The translations under genes were made by a program, and so were the position numbers. Source: Arthrobacter sp. ISL-95 (lineage in GTDB: Bacteria > Actinomycetota > Actinomycetes > Actinomycetales > Micrococcaceae). From it: a stretch of 64,000 nucleotides of DNA. The notes below the pieces were generated by a model. It was given only the letters and a program-made list of their open reading frames with translations. It had not been told where the DNA came from and ran no database searches. Positions 1 through 10,472 of the stretch are shown here, in pieces; the first letter of the stretch is position 1, and each line of letters opens with the position of its first letter. The stretch covers positions 62,001 to 126,000 of the forward strand of contig NZ_JAGGPR010000002.1 in the NCBI RefSeq assembly GCF_018613695.1, written 5' to 3'.

Positions 1-38
1 CCCTAAGCAGCAATCCGCTGAAAAGCAGCCCTGACCGC

Positions 39-905
39 ATGCACCAGCACCCTACCGGGACCGGCGCCCCAGGAATCCTGATCACCCTCATCGTGATTGC
101 AGCCCTGTACGTGCTCCTAGTTGTGCGGCAAAGCAAGCAGCCCAAAAGCTGGCCGCGGTGGCGAACAGGACTCTTTCTGGCGGGGCTGGCCGTCCTGGGA
201 TTCGGCCTCACGCCGCAACTTTCGCCCTATCCGACCGGGAGCCTGCCCGCCCACATGTTCCAGCATCTGCTGATGGGTATGTATGCACCGATCGGACTGG
301 TCCTCGGGGCGCCCGTGACGTTGCTGTTCCGGACAATTCCACGGAAACAAGGCCGCATGCTGGGGCGGATCCTCCGCTCAAGACCCCTGCACGTCCTCGC
401 CCACCCTGTCACGGCGTTGATCCTGAACGTGGGCGGCCTCGCAGTCCTGTACTTCACGCCGCTGTATGACGCAGCTACCCGGAACCCTGCCTTGCACGCA
501 CTCATCCATCTCCACTTTGTGGCGGCCGGCATCCTCTTCGCCTGGGCCATAGCCGGCCCGGATCCAGCACCGCGAAGGCCTTCGGTCCCGGCGCGCCTGG
601 TGGTGTTGGGGGTGGCAATAGCCGGCCATGCGGTCATCTCGCAGCTGCTCTACGCCGGCCTCTTTGTCCAGGTGGACGGATCCGCCGCGGAGCGCACGCA
701 GGCGGGCGAACTCATGTACTACGCCGGCGACATCGCCGAATTATTGTTAGCGTTCGCCCTCGTTTCGTCATGGCGGCCTGCGCGGCAAGCCAACAGGGGC
801 AGTGTCCACAGAAGCAAAAGCAACAAGCACACGACGGCGGGAGTTAGCAGCGGCGGTCAGGCCGCCGTCGGACGTTATTCACCGGAGAGGGTAACGAACA
901 CGTGA
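39..905 (+). CDS. ctaG: Cytochrome c oxidase assembly protein, caa3-type CtaG family
   Basis: A multi-pass membrane protein of the caa3_CtaG family, which helps assemble or metallate cytochrome c oxidase in the plasma membrane. The protein is 288 residues with about six or seven hydrophobic segments. Family-type histidine and methionine motifs are visible: MFQHLLMGMYAP near residue 75, HALIHLHF near 155 and GHAVISQLLYAG near 200. The last 40 residues are hydrophilic and basic and are probably a cytoplasmic tail. The frame stays open to the left edge of the window, so the true start may lie upstream. In another frame a stop at 32-34 may end a preceding gene, which would favour the ATG used here. 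Family assignment is firm, the start is not. Confidence 0.85.
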   Translation: MHQHPTGTGAPGILITLIVIAALYVLLVVRQSKQPKSWPRWRTGLFLAGLAVLGFGLTPQLSPYPTGSLPAHMFQHLLMGMYAPIGLVLGAPVTLLFRTIPRKQGRMLGRILRSRPLHVLAHPVTALILNVGGLAVLYFTPLYDAATRNPALHALIHLHFVAAGILFAWAIAGPDPAPRRPSVPARLVVLGVAIAGHAVISQLLYAGLFVQVDGSAAERTQAGELMYYAGDIAELLLAFALVSSWRPARQANRGSVHRSKSNKHTTAGVSSGGQAAVGRYSPERVTNT

Positions 906-3215
<2,310 letters not shown>

Positions 3216-3228
3216 TCCCGGCGTTTCC

Positions 3229-3290
3229 CAACTGACTCGCAGTTGTGGTTTGTTTGAAACTTCATGACAACCACAACTGCGAGTCAGTTG
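3229..3290. repeat. Intergenic inverted repeat, family A copy 1 (probable bidirectional terminator)
   Basis: Two perfect 22-bp arms (3229-3250 and 3269-3290) surround an 18-bp loop. The arm begins CAACTGACTCGCAGTT. It sits between convergent genes (isocitrate dehydrogenase and the sarcosine-oxidase-like gene), where it would form a hairpin in transcripts from either side. Close relatives with the core CAACTGAGTCGCAGTT occur near 33.7 kb and 62.5 kb, so it looks like a dispersed element and not a one-off terminator. Confidence 0.85.
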
Positions 3291-3294
3291 CCGT

Positions 3295-4404
3295 TTAACG
3301 CTCGGCGCGGAACCGCTGCGGTGCCACGCCGCCGTCGACGATGTCCTTCAGTACCCGGCCGATAGCGGGCGTGAACTTGAAACCGTGACCCGAGAAGCCG
3401 GCGCCCACCACCAGCGGACCGAAGTGGTCCAGCACAAAGTCCTCATTGGGTGTGGTGGTGTAGGTGCAGCTGATGGGAACCGCGGTGGAGGGGTCGACGC
3501 CGGGAAGCCACTCTTCTGCGTACCGCACCAACGCTTCCATCTGGTGGGGGATGGGCTCGAACGTTCGCTCGTCCGGGTCCATGACCGGGCCGACGCCGTG
3601 CCAGCCGGCCTTCACGCCCTCGCCGGGAGTGAGCATGCCGTAGACGGGGCTGTACCAGTACTCGTAGGCTTCGTTGTTCGGATCGGGGTCCGGGTTGTGG
3701 TTGAAACTCGGCCACACCAGCGTGTTGTCCGTGGGAGTGAAGTGGGCCGGCTGCTCTTGGGTTACTACCAAGGCGGGCAGATCGGTGAGCTTGCCGATGA
3801 GCTTGGGCGTCCAAGCGCCGGCCGTGACCACGACGCGGCTGGCCGTGTACTCCGTGTCCTCAGTGACAACTACCGCTGATTCGCCGCCGGTGACGCGGAT
3901 GTCCTTGACCGGCGTCGAGTACTTGAAAATGGCGCCATGGGCTTCAGCCGATTTCCGCAGCGCCACCAGGGCGTCAGCCGAGCGGATCCGGCCGGAGCCC
4001 GGCACGAAGAGGACGTCGGTGGCGAAGTTCATGCCCAGCCATCGGTTGGCAGCTTCATCGGGGGAGATGAAGTAACTCTCGATGCCTCGTGCCTCGTGGG
4101 CCTCCCGCACTTGTTGCAAATGGGGGACGTTTCCATGGTTGACGAGCCCAACCATATCCAGGAGCGGCGCGCCGTGCTCGGCCGCTAGCTCGTCCCACAG
4201 CATCTTGGACTCGGCCAGGAGGTCCAGGTAGTCGGCCTCGGCGTAGGCGGTGTTGAAGTTGCGGGTGGCGCCGTGCGAAGCGCCGATGTGGTGTCCGGCC
4301 TCAAACTGCTCCAACAGAACCACCGAGCGACCCGCCCGGGCCAGTTGCCAGGCGGCAGCCGATCCCATGGCTCCTCCGCCAACAACTACAACGTCAACCT
4401 GCAT
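3295..4404 (-). CDS. solA: Monomeric sarcosine oxidase / N-methyltryptophan oxidase-like flavoprotein
   Basis: A FAD amine oxidase of the MSOX/SolA family, which oxidatively demethylates secondary amines to give the primary amine, formaldehyde and hydrogen peroxide. An N-terminal Rossmann motif (VVVVGGGAMGSAAAW) binds FAD. Near residue 313 lies SCTYTTTPNEDFVLD, where the cysteine matches the covalent-flavin cysteine of this family. The protein is 369 residues from ATG 4404, a typical length. A longer open frame exists upstream but lacks family similarity. It lies 91 bp downstream of phnE on the same strand and is probably the last gene of the phosphonate operon, which suggests an N-methylated aminophosphonate as substrate. 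The substrate is inferred from context only. Confidence 0.85.
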   Translation of the reverse strand: MQVDVVVVGGGAMGSAAAWQLARAGRSVVLLEQFEAGHHIGASHGATRNFNTAYAEADYLDLLAESKMLWDELAAEHGAPLLDMVGLVNHGNVPHLQQVREAHEARGIESYFISPDEAANRWLGMNFATDVLFVPGSGRIRSADALVALRKSAEAHGAIFKYSTPVKDIRVTGGESAVVVTEDTEYTASRVVVTAGAWTPKLIGKLTDLPALVVTQEQPAHFTPTDNTLVWPSFNHNPDPDPNNEAYEYWYSPVYGMLTPGEGVKAGWHGVGPVMDPDERTFEPIPHQMEALVRYAEEWLPGVDPSTAVPISCTYTTTPNEDFVLDHFGPLVVGAGFSGHGFKFTPAIGRVLKDIVDGGVAPQRFRAER

Positions 4405-4495
4405 GCCTGCTCCATCCACCGTGGCCCTCTTGAAAATCTCGACCCCTGAAGAGGGCCACCTCCCATTCTGCCCCCAGTTGGGTCCGGCGGGGGCG

Positions 4496-5350
4496 TTACG
4501 CAGCCAGGCGACGGCGGATCCACGCGGAGAACTGGTCCACCACAATGATCAGCACCAGCACGATCAGGATGTGAGTGAGCATGGAGTCGAACTGGAACGA
4601 CTTGATGGACTGGTTGATCAGCAGCCCGATTCCGCCGGCGCCCACCAGGCCAAGGACCAGCGAGGACCGCACATTGACGTCGAAGCGGTAGAGCAGCAGG
4701 CCCACGAACTGCGGGACCACCATGGGCAGCGTTGCGTTGGCTACTTGCTGGATCCGATTGGCACCCGCAGTCCGGAGCGCTTCCTGCGGGCCGGCGTCGA
4801 TCTCCTCCATGGACTCCGCCCACAGCTTTCCCATGACACCGGTGTTGTGGCAGATCAGCGCGAGCACGCCCGCGAACGGACCAAGCCCCACAGCGGTGAC
4901 GAAGATCAGTGCAAACACGATGTCCGGCACGGCACGGAAGAAGGACAGGATGGCGCGCGCGGCCTGATAGACGAGCCTGTGCGGGCTGGTGTTGTTGGCA
5001 GCCAGCGCTGCGAGCAACAGGGCGGACGGAACGGACAACGTAGTTCCCAGAAGCCCGATCCACAGGGTTACCAGTGTGGCTTCCAGCCCCGGACGGAGGG
5101 TCTTTTCCCAGCTGAGGTCCGGCGGGAACGCATCGCCAATGAACGCTGCCATGCCCTTCCAGCCATCCACCAGCAGTCCCGGTTTGAAGTCCGTCCCCTC
5201 GATGGCCACGGCGTGAAGCCCGACGACGGCGGCCGCCACTGCCGCCGTCGTGATCCACCGCAGGGGCTTCTTGGGGCGGACCAGTGCCACACGGCTTTCG
5301 CTGGTGGAGTCCCGGCGCGCGACGGCAGGGGTCAAGGTGTGAGGTGTCAT
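4496..5350 (-). CDS. phnE: Phosphonate ABC transporter, permease PhnE
   Basis: Inner-membrane permease of a phosphonate importer, 284 residues. It has a hydrophobic N-terminal segment, a periplasmic stretch, then a bundle of membrane helices. An EAA-type coupling loop (EALRTAGANRIQQVANATLP) contacts the ATPase. The start ATG 5350 overlaps the stop of phnC by four bases (ATGA), indicating translational coupling. A longer in-frame extension upstream lies inside phnC and is not coding. Together with phnC and phnD it forms a complete importer. Confidence 0.93.
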   Translation of the reverse strand: MTPHTLTPAVARRDSTSESRVALVRPKKPLRWITTAAVAAAVVGLHAVAIEGTDFKPGLLVDGWKGMAAFIGDAFPPDLSWEKTLRPGLEATLVTLWIGLLGTTLSVPSALLLAALAANNTSPHRLVYQAARAILSFFRAVPDIVFALIFVTAVGLGPFAGVLALICHNTGVMGKLWAESMEEIDAGPQEALRTAGANRIQQVANATLPMVVPQFVGLLLYRFDVNVRSSLVLGLVGAGGIGLLINQSIKSFQFDSMLTHILIVLVLIIVVDQFSAWIRRRLAA

Positions 5351-6132
5351 GCTGCCTGGGTCCTGTCTGAAACGTCCCTGTCTGAAACGTCCCGGTCCGG
5401 GGCGTACAAGGTGTCGAGGTGATCCGCGGTGATCTCTGTGGAGGGAAGGTCGAAGGTCATGGAGCCGTGGAGGAGGCCGATGGACCTGTCCGCGTACCGC
5501 AGGGCGAGATCGGGCTGGTGCAGAACTGCGGCCACAGCCAGCCCTTCGGAGTGAGCGAGTTCCCGCAGCAGCGCCATGACCTGCTCCGCGGCGTGCGGAT
5601 CCAAGGCGGACACGGGCTCGTCGGCGAGTACGACGTCGGCCCGCTGGCACAGTGCCCGGGCTACGGCCACGCGCTGCTGCTGGCCGCCGGAAAGACGGCC
5701 CACGCGGTCGAAGGCACGGTCTGCCAGTCCAACGCGGTCCAGGCAGTCGAGCGCTTCCTGTTGGACGTCGGCCGGTAACAGCAGGGAACTCAGTGAGCGG
5801 ACGGTGGGGATTCGCGAAAGGGCACCGGCACACACGTTGTCCAACGCAGTGCGTCGGGGGACCAAGTGTATTTTCTGGAAGATCATGGCCATGCGCTGGC
5901 GGGCCTGCTGCAGCTCACGCCCTTGGAGGGTTTCCAGCGCAGTTCCGTCGATGCTGATGCTGCCGGAATCCGGGTTGGTGATACCCATGACGCAGCGCAG
6001 GGTGGTGGACTTGCCCGAGCCGTTGGCGCCGAGGAACGCCACCAGCTCGCCCGCAGCAACGGAGAAATCCACGCCTTTCAGAACGGTCCGGCCGTTGAAT
6101 GACTTTCGCAAGCCGTGGACGGAGAGCGGCAT
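5347..6132 (-). CDS. phnC: Phosphonate ABC transporter, ATP-binding protein PhnC
   Basis: ATPase subunit of the phosphonate importer, 261 residues, cytoplasmic. Walker A is GANGSGKST near residue 35, the signature LSGGQQQRVAVARAL is near 148, and Walker B DVVLADEP follows. The gene overlaps phnD by one base at its start (TAATG) and phnE by four at its end. The C-terminal tail contains a short duplicated peptide (DRDVSDRDVSDR) from a 15-base tandem duplication around 5370-5395. This is probably harmless because it lies beyond the conserved domain. Confidence 0.94.
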   Translation of the reverse strand: MPLSVHGLRKSFNGRTVLKGVDFSVAAGELVAFLGANGSGKSTTLRCVMGITNPDSGSISIDGTALETLQGRELQQARQRMAMIFQKIHLVPRRTALDNVCAGALSRIPTVRSLSSLLLPADVQQEALDCLDRVGLADRAFDRVGRLSGGQQQRVAVARALCQRADVVLADEPVSALDPHAAEQVMALLRELAHSEGLAVAAVLHQPDLALRYADRSIGLLHGSMTFDLPSTEITADHLDTLYAPDRDVSDRDVSDRTQAA

Positions 6133-7046
6133 TACAGGTCCTTTTCGGTGAGGCCCATGGTCTCGGCGAGTTCAAAGAGTGGTGTGTAGTTGTCCTTGGT
6201 GACCGCCAGTAGCGGGCCCGGAGGGGTGACGTCCAGGAACTCGCCAACCTTGGCCACGTCAGTGGGATCCAGGCTGAGGAAGGCGTCCTTCACGGCAGCC
6301 TTGAACGCGGGATCGGCGTCGCCGCGAACGGTGATGGGGTCGTTGGGGATGGGATCGGACGTCCACACCTGCCGGAAGTTATCAGGAGTGAAGGTGCCTG
6401 CGGCACTGGCCGTGGCGAGCGTTTGCGAGTTGATCTCGGCAGCGTCCACTTTGCCGTTGGTCAGGGCGAGCAGGGCTTCGGGGTGGCCACCGGTGTAGTC
6501 CATCTTGATGTCGGCGTCCGCGATTCCAGCTTCACGGAGGCCGAAGCGCGGCAGGACATCGCCCGAGGTGGAGCCGACGCTGCCCAGGGCGAGGGACTTA
6601 CCCTTTAGATCCCCAATTTCCTGGATGGGGCTGTCCTTGGGAACCCAGATCCCTGCCGTGTAGCTGCTGAGTTCCTTCTCTGCCGTGCCAAAGGAAACCA
6701 GCGGCTCAGCACCTGCTTTGGTGTCAGCGAATACATAGCCCAACGGACCGAACTGACCCAGGTCCAGCTTGCCGTTGCGCATGGCCAGCACCTCGGCGGC
6801 GTAGTCCTCCACCACCTGGACGCTCACCGGGCATTCGAGCTTCTTGGACAGGGCCGCAGCCAGGACGTCGTAGGCCGGCTTCAACTTGGCGGGATCCTCG
6901 TAGGGCTCGATGCCGAACTTGATCTCGCCGTTGGGGCAGGTGGCGGTAGTGGCTTCGGGGGAGGACTGCGCAGAGCCGCCACAGGCAGTAAGCGCCAGAA
7001 CGGTGGCGAGGGCAAGCGCGGAACCGGTGAGGAGCGAGGTTTTCAT
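6132..7046 (-). CDS. phnD: Phosphate/phosphite/phosphonate-binding lipoprotein PhnD
   Basis: Extracytoplasmic binding protein that delivers phosphonate to PhnCE. It is 304 residues and starts with a signal peptide ending in a lipobox (LALTAC, lipid anchor at the cysteine near residue 22). The mature part has the PhnD fold signature, including FGIEPYEDPAKLKPAYDVL, LGQFGPLGYV and LKGKSLALGSVGSTSG. It lies 43 bp downstream of the FAD oxidoreductase gene on the same strand and overlaps phnC by one base. Ligand preference (2-aminoethylphosphonate or a derivative) is inferred from the neighbouring enzymes. Confidence 0.93.
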   Translation of the reverse strand: MKTSLLTGSALALATVLALTACGGSAQSSPEATTATCPNGEIKFGIEPYEDPAKLKPAYDVLAAALSKKLECPVSVQVVEDYAAEVLAMRNGKLDLGQFGPLGYVFADTKAGAEPLVSFGTAEKELSSYTAGIWVPKDSPIQEIGDLKGKSLALGSVGSTSGDVLPRFGLREAGIADADIKMDYTGGHPEALLALTNGKVDAAEINSQTLATASAAGTFTPDNFRQVWTSDPIPNDPITVRGDADPAFKAAVKDAFLSLDPTDVAKVGEFLDVTPPGPLLAVTKDNYTPLFELAETMGLTEKDL

Positions 7047-7089
7047 GGGAATCCTTATTGCAAGGGGACTGGGGAGGGAAACGGGATAG

Positions 7090-8307
7090 TCAGTGCAGGC
7101 GCGATACGTTGCGGTGAGCCAGGCCGAAGGACAGCGTCATGCCGACGCCGGAGGTCACGGACACCACAGTGACGCCGGGTTGGACGTCGCGGACCAGGAT
7201 GGGTGCCACCTCCGAGGAAGCGTAGATGCCTTGCCACCGCTGGATGATCTCCAGCGGCTGGCCGATCCGGCCTGTGATTTCAGTGTTGAGGGTGGCTGTC
7301 ACGGTTTCGTCCAGGAACGGATTGGCCGTGAGTTGGTAGTGGTGCGAGTCGCCCAAAATGATGGTGCCGTCGGGGCGTTGGGTGAACATGACGTTGGCGC
7401 CGATCTCCAACAGTTCGGGCTGGTTCTGCAATACTTCGGAGCGGAGTGCGGCAGCGGCAGGCATATCCGTGAAAGCGGGGTACCGCAGCATAGAGGTTGC
7501 GGTCAGGACTGCAGGAGCGAATTCAACACCCGACGGTTTGGCCGCCAGGGACATCTGTAAGGCGCACCGTTGAATCCGGTGTTCCTCAGCGAGATCCGGG
7601 AAGAGGTAGTCGACGTCATGGCCGACGCACACGAAGACCTGCTTCGCAGTAACTTCGCCGCGTGACGTCAGGACGGTCACACCGTCCAGGGATCGGCTAA
7701 AGCCCAGTGCAGATGTGTTCCAGCGAAGCTCGACGCCGGGTTGTTGGCTGAGCCACTCGGCCAACTTTGCCACCGTGGTGCGGGGATCAACGCGGAGGTC
7801 GTCCCGGAGGAGGGCTCCGCCAATGAGGCCGGGCCATTCGCCGCCTTGGTGAGGGCCGTCGTCGTGCGTTTCTTCTGAGGCGGACACCGCGGGACGCAAG
7901 CGGGCACGAGTGCCCGCGGGGGACAGCAACTCAACCTGGCCGGGCTCACGGACTGCGGAGAGCTCGCGAAGGACATCCATCTCAGCCTCGGTGCGGGCAA
8001 GGACAACAGCACCGGCTTCGCTGGCCCAAAATCCCGCACGCTCTGCGAACTCGAGCCAGTACTTACGTGAGGTCTGCGCAAGTTCGTACAGTTCGCCGGA
8101 TTGGGCCGTGATGCAGCAGTGGCCAAAGTTGCGCACAGAAGCGCCTGCCGCGTGGTGGTCGCGCTCAATGATGGTGACGGTCAGGCCGTTGGCAACAGCG
8201 TGGGCGGCGTGGGCCAGGCCCACGATTCCAGCGCCGACAATCACGACGTCGGTGGGCTGGCTTGGGTTGCTGCTGGTGGCTTGGGGAGAGGTGCTCGGGT
8301 TGTTCAC
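7090..8307 (-). CDS. FAD-dependent oxidoreductase of the aminophosphonate-associated TIGR03364 type
   Basis: A DAO-fold flavoprotein of 405 residues. The FAD motif VVIVGAGIVGLAHAAHAVANG starts near residue 21, and GASVRNFGHCCITAQ near residue 56 is typical of the family linked to phosphonatase-like enzymes. Family knowledge predicts oxidation of an aminophosphonate such as a hydroxylated or N-methylated 2-aminoethylphosphonate. It is the first gene of the minus-strand operon leading into phnDCE, with a GTG start at 8307. A palindromic operator lies about 50 bp upstream and the divergent GntR gene beyond it. The exact substrate is not readable from sequence. Confidence 0.87.
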   Translation of the reverse strand: MNNPSTSPQATSSNPSQPTDVVIVGAGIVGLAHAAHAVANGLTVTIIERDHHAAGASVRNFGHCCITAQSGELYELAQTSRKYWLEFAERAGFWASEAGAVVLARTEAEMDVLRELSAVREPGQVELLSPAGTRARLRPAVSASEETHDDGPHQGGEWPGLIGGALLRDDLRVDPRTTVAKLAEWLSQQPGVELRWNTSALGFSRSLDGVTVLTSRGEVTAKQVFVCVGHDVDYLFPDLAEEHRIQRCALQMSLAAKPSGVEFAPAVLTATSMLRYPAFTDMPAAAALRSEVLQNQPELLEIGANVMFTQRPDGTIILGDSHHYQLTANPFLDETVTATLNTEITGRIGQPLEIIQRWQGIYASSEVAPILVRDVQPGVTVVSVTSGVGMTLSFGLAHRNVSRLH

Positions 8308-8354
8308 ACCACTGACATTGTCGGCTCAGCAGTGGAGAATCAAGCTCAAGCGGC

Positions 8355-8370
8355 ACTTGTATATACAAGT
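8355..8370. promoter_or_regulatory. GntR-type operator
   Basis: ACTTGTATATACAAGT is a perfect 16-bp palindrome in the gap between the divergent flavoprotein and gntR genes. Half sites ACTTGT recur at 8454-8459 and 8467-8472, just at the gntR start. The form and position suit a HutC/PhnF-type GntR regulator that controls both directions. The protein-site pairing is inferred. Confidence 0.75.
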
Positions 8371-8470
8371 TAATCAGAATTTAACGTTTGTTCACTCAAG
8401 TTCACCATGAGTTCATCTCAAAGCTCTCAAAAGCAACGATGTCGGCCCGCCCAACTTGTATTATCAACTT

Positions 8471-9253
8471 GTGAGCACACAGCAGAATGCGCCCCTCCAC
8501 GTCCGTCTTAGCGAGGAATTCATGCGCCGGATCACCGACGGTGACTGGCCCCCGGGTTTCCAGCTGCCCAGCGAGGCGGAGCTGTGCCGTGAGTTCGGAA
8601 CATCCCGCGGGCCCATCCGCCAAGCGCTCGCGTTTCTGCGGTCCGAAGGTGCTGTGACTGGCGGAAGAGGCCGGCCACCCATGGTTCGTTCGTCCGTGCC
8701 GTCACAGTCGTTCTCCACGTTCAACTCGTTCACCGAATGGGCCAGCGGCATCGGCAAGAATCCCGGTCAGCGGACCCTGGAGGTGGCGCGCCGCGAAGCC
8801 AGTCCGGAAGCGGCGGAAGCTCTTGGCTTGATGCCCGGAACCACCGTGGTGGAAGTCCTGCGCGTCCGCTACCTGGATGAAGCTCCGGCCATGATTGAGC
8901 GCACCACGTTCATCCTGGACGTGGGCCGGAAACTGTTCGACTTTGATACCGATTCTGGGTCCATCTTCGCGTTCCTTAAGGACCAAGGCGTGGACCTGCA
9001 CAGCGCACGCCACACCATTGACGCCGTGGCGGCCAGCGACGAGGATGCCGAACTTTTGGAACAACCCGAAGGCATTCCGCTCCTACGCGAACGCCGCATC
9101 ACCCGATCCGGCGACGGACAGCCCCTCGAATACTCCGAGGACCGCTACCTGCCGGCACTGACCAACTTCACTATCGATAACACCGTGGAACGCCGCGCCG
9201 CCCTGGTCCGCATCCACACCGATCTTCAGTCCACACGAGGAGCCACCCCATGA
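8471..9253 (+). CDS. GntR-family (HutC/PhnF subfamily) transcriptional regulator
   Basis: A 260-residue regulator. The N-terminal winged helix-turn-helix (about residues 5-75, with LPSEAELCREFGTSRGPIRQ) is followed by a UTRA ligand-binding domain (about 90-245, with MIERTTFILDVG and PLLRERRITRSGDGQPLEYSEDRY). I use GTG 8471. A TTG five codons upstream is in frame but lies in the half-site region. No clear Shine-Dalgarno site is visible, so the message may be leaderless. The stop overlaps the phosphonatase-like gene by four bases. It probably represses the divergent transport operon until an aminophosphonate or phosphate signal is sensed. Confidence 0.88.
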   Translation: MSTQQNAPLHVRLSEEFMRRITDGDWPPGFQLPSEAELCREFGTSRGPIRQALAFLRSEGAVTGGRGRPPMVRSSVPSQSFSTFNSFTEWASGIGKNPGQRTLEVARREASPEAAEALGLMPGTTVVEVLRVRYLDEAPAMIERTTFILDVGRKLFDFDTDSGSIFAFLKDQGVDLHSARHTIDAVAASDEDAELLEQPEGIPLLRERRITRSGDGQPLEYSEDRYLPALTNFTIDNTVERRAALVRIHTDLQSTRGATP

Positions 9254-9921
9254 TCAAGCTTGTTGCCTGCGATATGGCCGGAACCACCATCGACGAACAC
9301 GGCGATGTCTATGTTGCCCTGGCCCGCTGTGTTGAAGAAACGGGGGTGACCACCACGCCCGAGGCTGTGCAGGAATGGATGGGCGCGGACAAAGTTGAGG
9401 CCATCACCGCGCTCATCGAGGCCGGAGGAGGAACGGCTACTCCGGACGTAGTGGCGGCTGCATTCCGGCGCTTCAAGGAATTGCTCGTGGAGTTCTACGA
9501 CGCCAACCCGCCGGTCGCGCTTCCGGGCGTGGAAGATGCGTTCCGCGAACTCCGCCGCCAAGGGATCAAAGTGGCCCTGACTACCGGCTTCTCACGCGAC
9601 GTCGTCGAGCCTCTCCTTGAGCGGCTGGGTTGGAGCGTGGGCGACGATAACCTGCTCGACGCCGTCGTGTGTTCGGACGAAGTAGCCGCGGGCCGACCGG
9701 CGCCGCACATGATCCACCGGGCCATGGAACTGACCGGCGTGCAGGATGTTTGCGCCGTGATCGCTGCCGGCGATACCTTGAACGACCTCGCCGCCGCCAA
9801 CAACGCGGGAGTCACCGCCGTCGGCGTCCTGACGGGCAAGCTGGACCGCGAAGCGTTGGCCGCGCACGCCCACCATCACATCCTGGACGGCGTGAAGGAC
9901 ATCCCGGCGCTGCTTTCCTGA
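9250..9921 (+). CDS. Phosphonatase-like HAD hydrolase (TIGR03351 type)
   Basis: A HAD-superfamily enzyme of 223 residues related to phosphonoacetaldehyde hydrolase (PhnX). HAD motif I is DMAGTTID at residue 8. A helical cap follows, and motif IV-like GDTLNDLAAANNAG lies near 176. The TIGR03351 family is known to travel with TIGR03364 FAD oxidoreductases, which is the case here. A likely role is cleavage of the carbon-phosphorus bond of the aldehyde made by the flavoprotein. It is coupled to gntR through an ATGA overlap. No C-P lyase (phnG-M) genes are present nearby, so this would be a hydrolytic route. Confidence 0.87.
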   Translation: MIKLVACDMAGTTIDEHGDVYVALARCVEETGVTTTPEAVQEWMGADKVEAITALIEAGGGTATPDVVAAAFRRFKELLVEFYDANPPVALPGVEDAFRELRRQGIKVALTTGFSRDVVEPLLERLGWSVGDDNLLDAVVCSDEVAAGRPAPHMIHRAMELTGVQDVCAVIAAGDTLNDLAAANNAGVTAVGVLTGKLDREALAAHAHHHILDGVKDIPALLS

Positions 9922-9944
9922 CAACCCGCTCTCGTAGCAACCCG

Positions 9945-9990
9945 CCGGTCTGGCGGTGGGCCGGTTGGCGGTGGGTCGGTTGGCGGTGGG
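9945..9990. repeat. Short 15-bp tandem repeat, three copies
   Basis: Three near-identical units of about 15 bases (core CGGTTGGCGGTGGG) fill the gap between the phosphonatase-like gene and doxX. No function can be read from them. The unit length is a multiple of three. Confidence 0.7.
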
Positions 9991-10016
9991 CATGAAGGCA
10001 TGGAAGATTGGAACCC

Positions 10017-10457
10017 GTGAAATTCCTTCACCCGTCACCCAAGTCCTCCGCCCGCGGCGTCACCATCCTGAGGGTGGTGTTTGGTGCGCTCCTCATGGTC
10101 CACGGGTTCCAAAAGTTCACGGCCGGGCATGCTGCGTTCGCCGCTTCTGTTGCCGCCATGGGTGTGCAGAAGGCGGAGATCGTGGCATGGCTGGTGATCG
10201 CCGGCGAACTGGGCCTTGGCCTGCTCCTGGTGCTCGGCGCCCTGACCCGGGTGGCCGGATTCCTGGCAGCGATCATGTTCGCAGGGATTTGGTTCGTGAC
10301 GGAAGCAGGCAAGCCCCTGCTCACCGATAAATCCGGCGTCACCGCCGAACTCTTGATCATCTATGTAGCTATCTCCGTCGCGTTCGTGTTCCTTGGTCCC
10401 GGTGCTCTGTCCCTGGACCGCAAGCTGGCGCGGCAGCCAGCCCGCCAAGGGCGTTAA
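10017..10457 (+). CDS. DoxX family membrane protein
   Basis: A 146-residue protein with four hydrophobic segments in the DoxX arrangement (GVTILRVVFGALLMVHGFQKF, then AWLVIAGELGLGLLLVLGA, AGFLAAIMFAGIWFV and LLIIYVAISVAFVFLGPG). Actinobacterial DoxX proteins are linked to redox stress protection, but the biochemical role is poorly defined. GTG 10017 is chosen. An in-frame TTG at 10008 is the alternative. It appears monocistronic. Confidence 0.85.
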   Translation: MKFLHPSPKSSARGVTILRVVFGALLMVHGFQKFTAGHAAFAASVAAMGVQKAEIVAWLVIAGELGLGLLLVLGALTRVAGFLAAIMFAGIWFVTEAGKPLLTDKSGVTAELLIIYVAISVAFVFLGPGALSLDRKLARQPARQGR

Positions 10458-10472
10458 TACAGTTGAGTTAAC

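Noticed and set aside
5351..5833. N-terminal extension of phnE
   Set aside because: It lies out of frame inside phnC, and the ATGA overlap gives a clear start.
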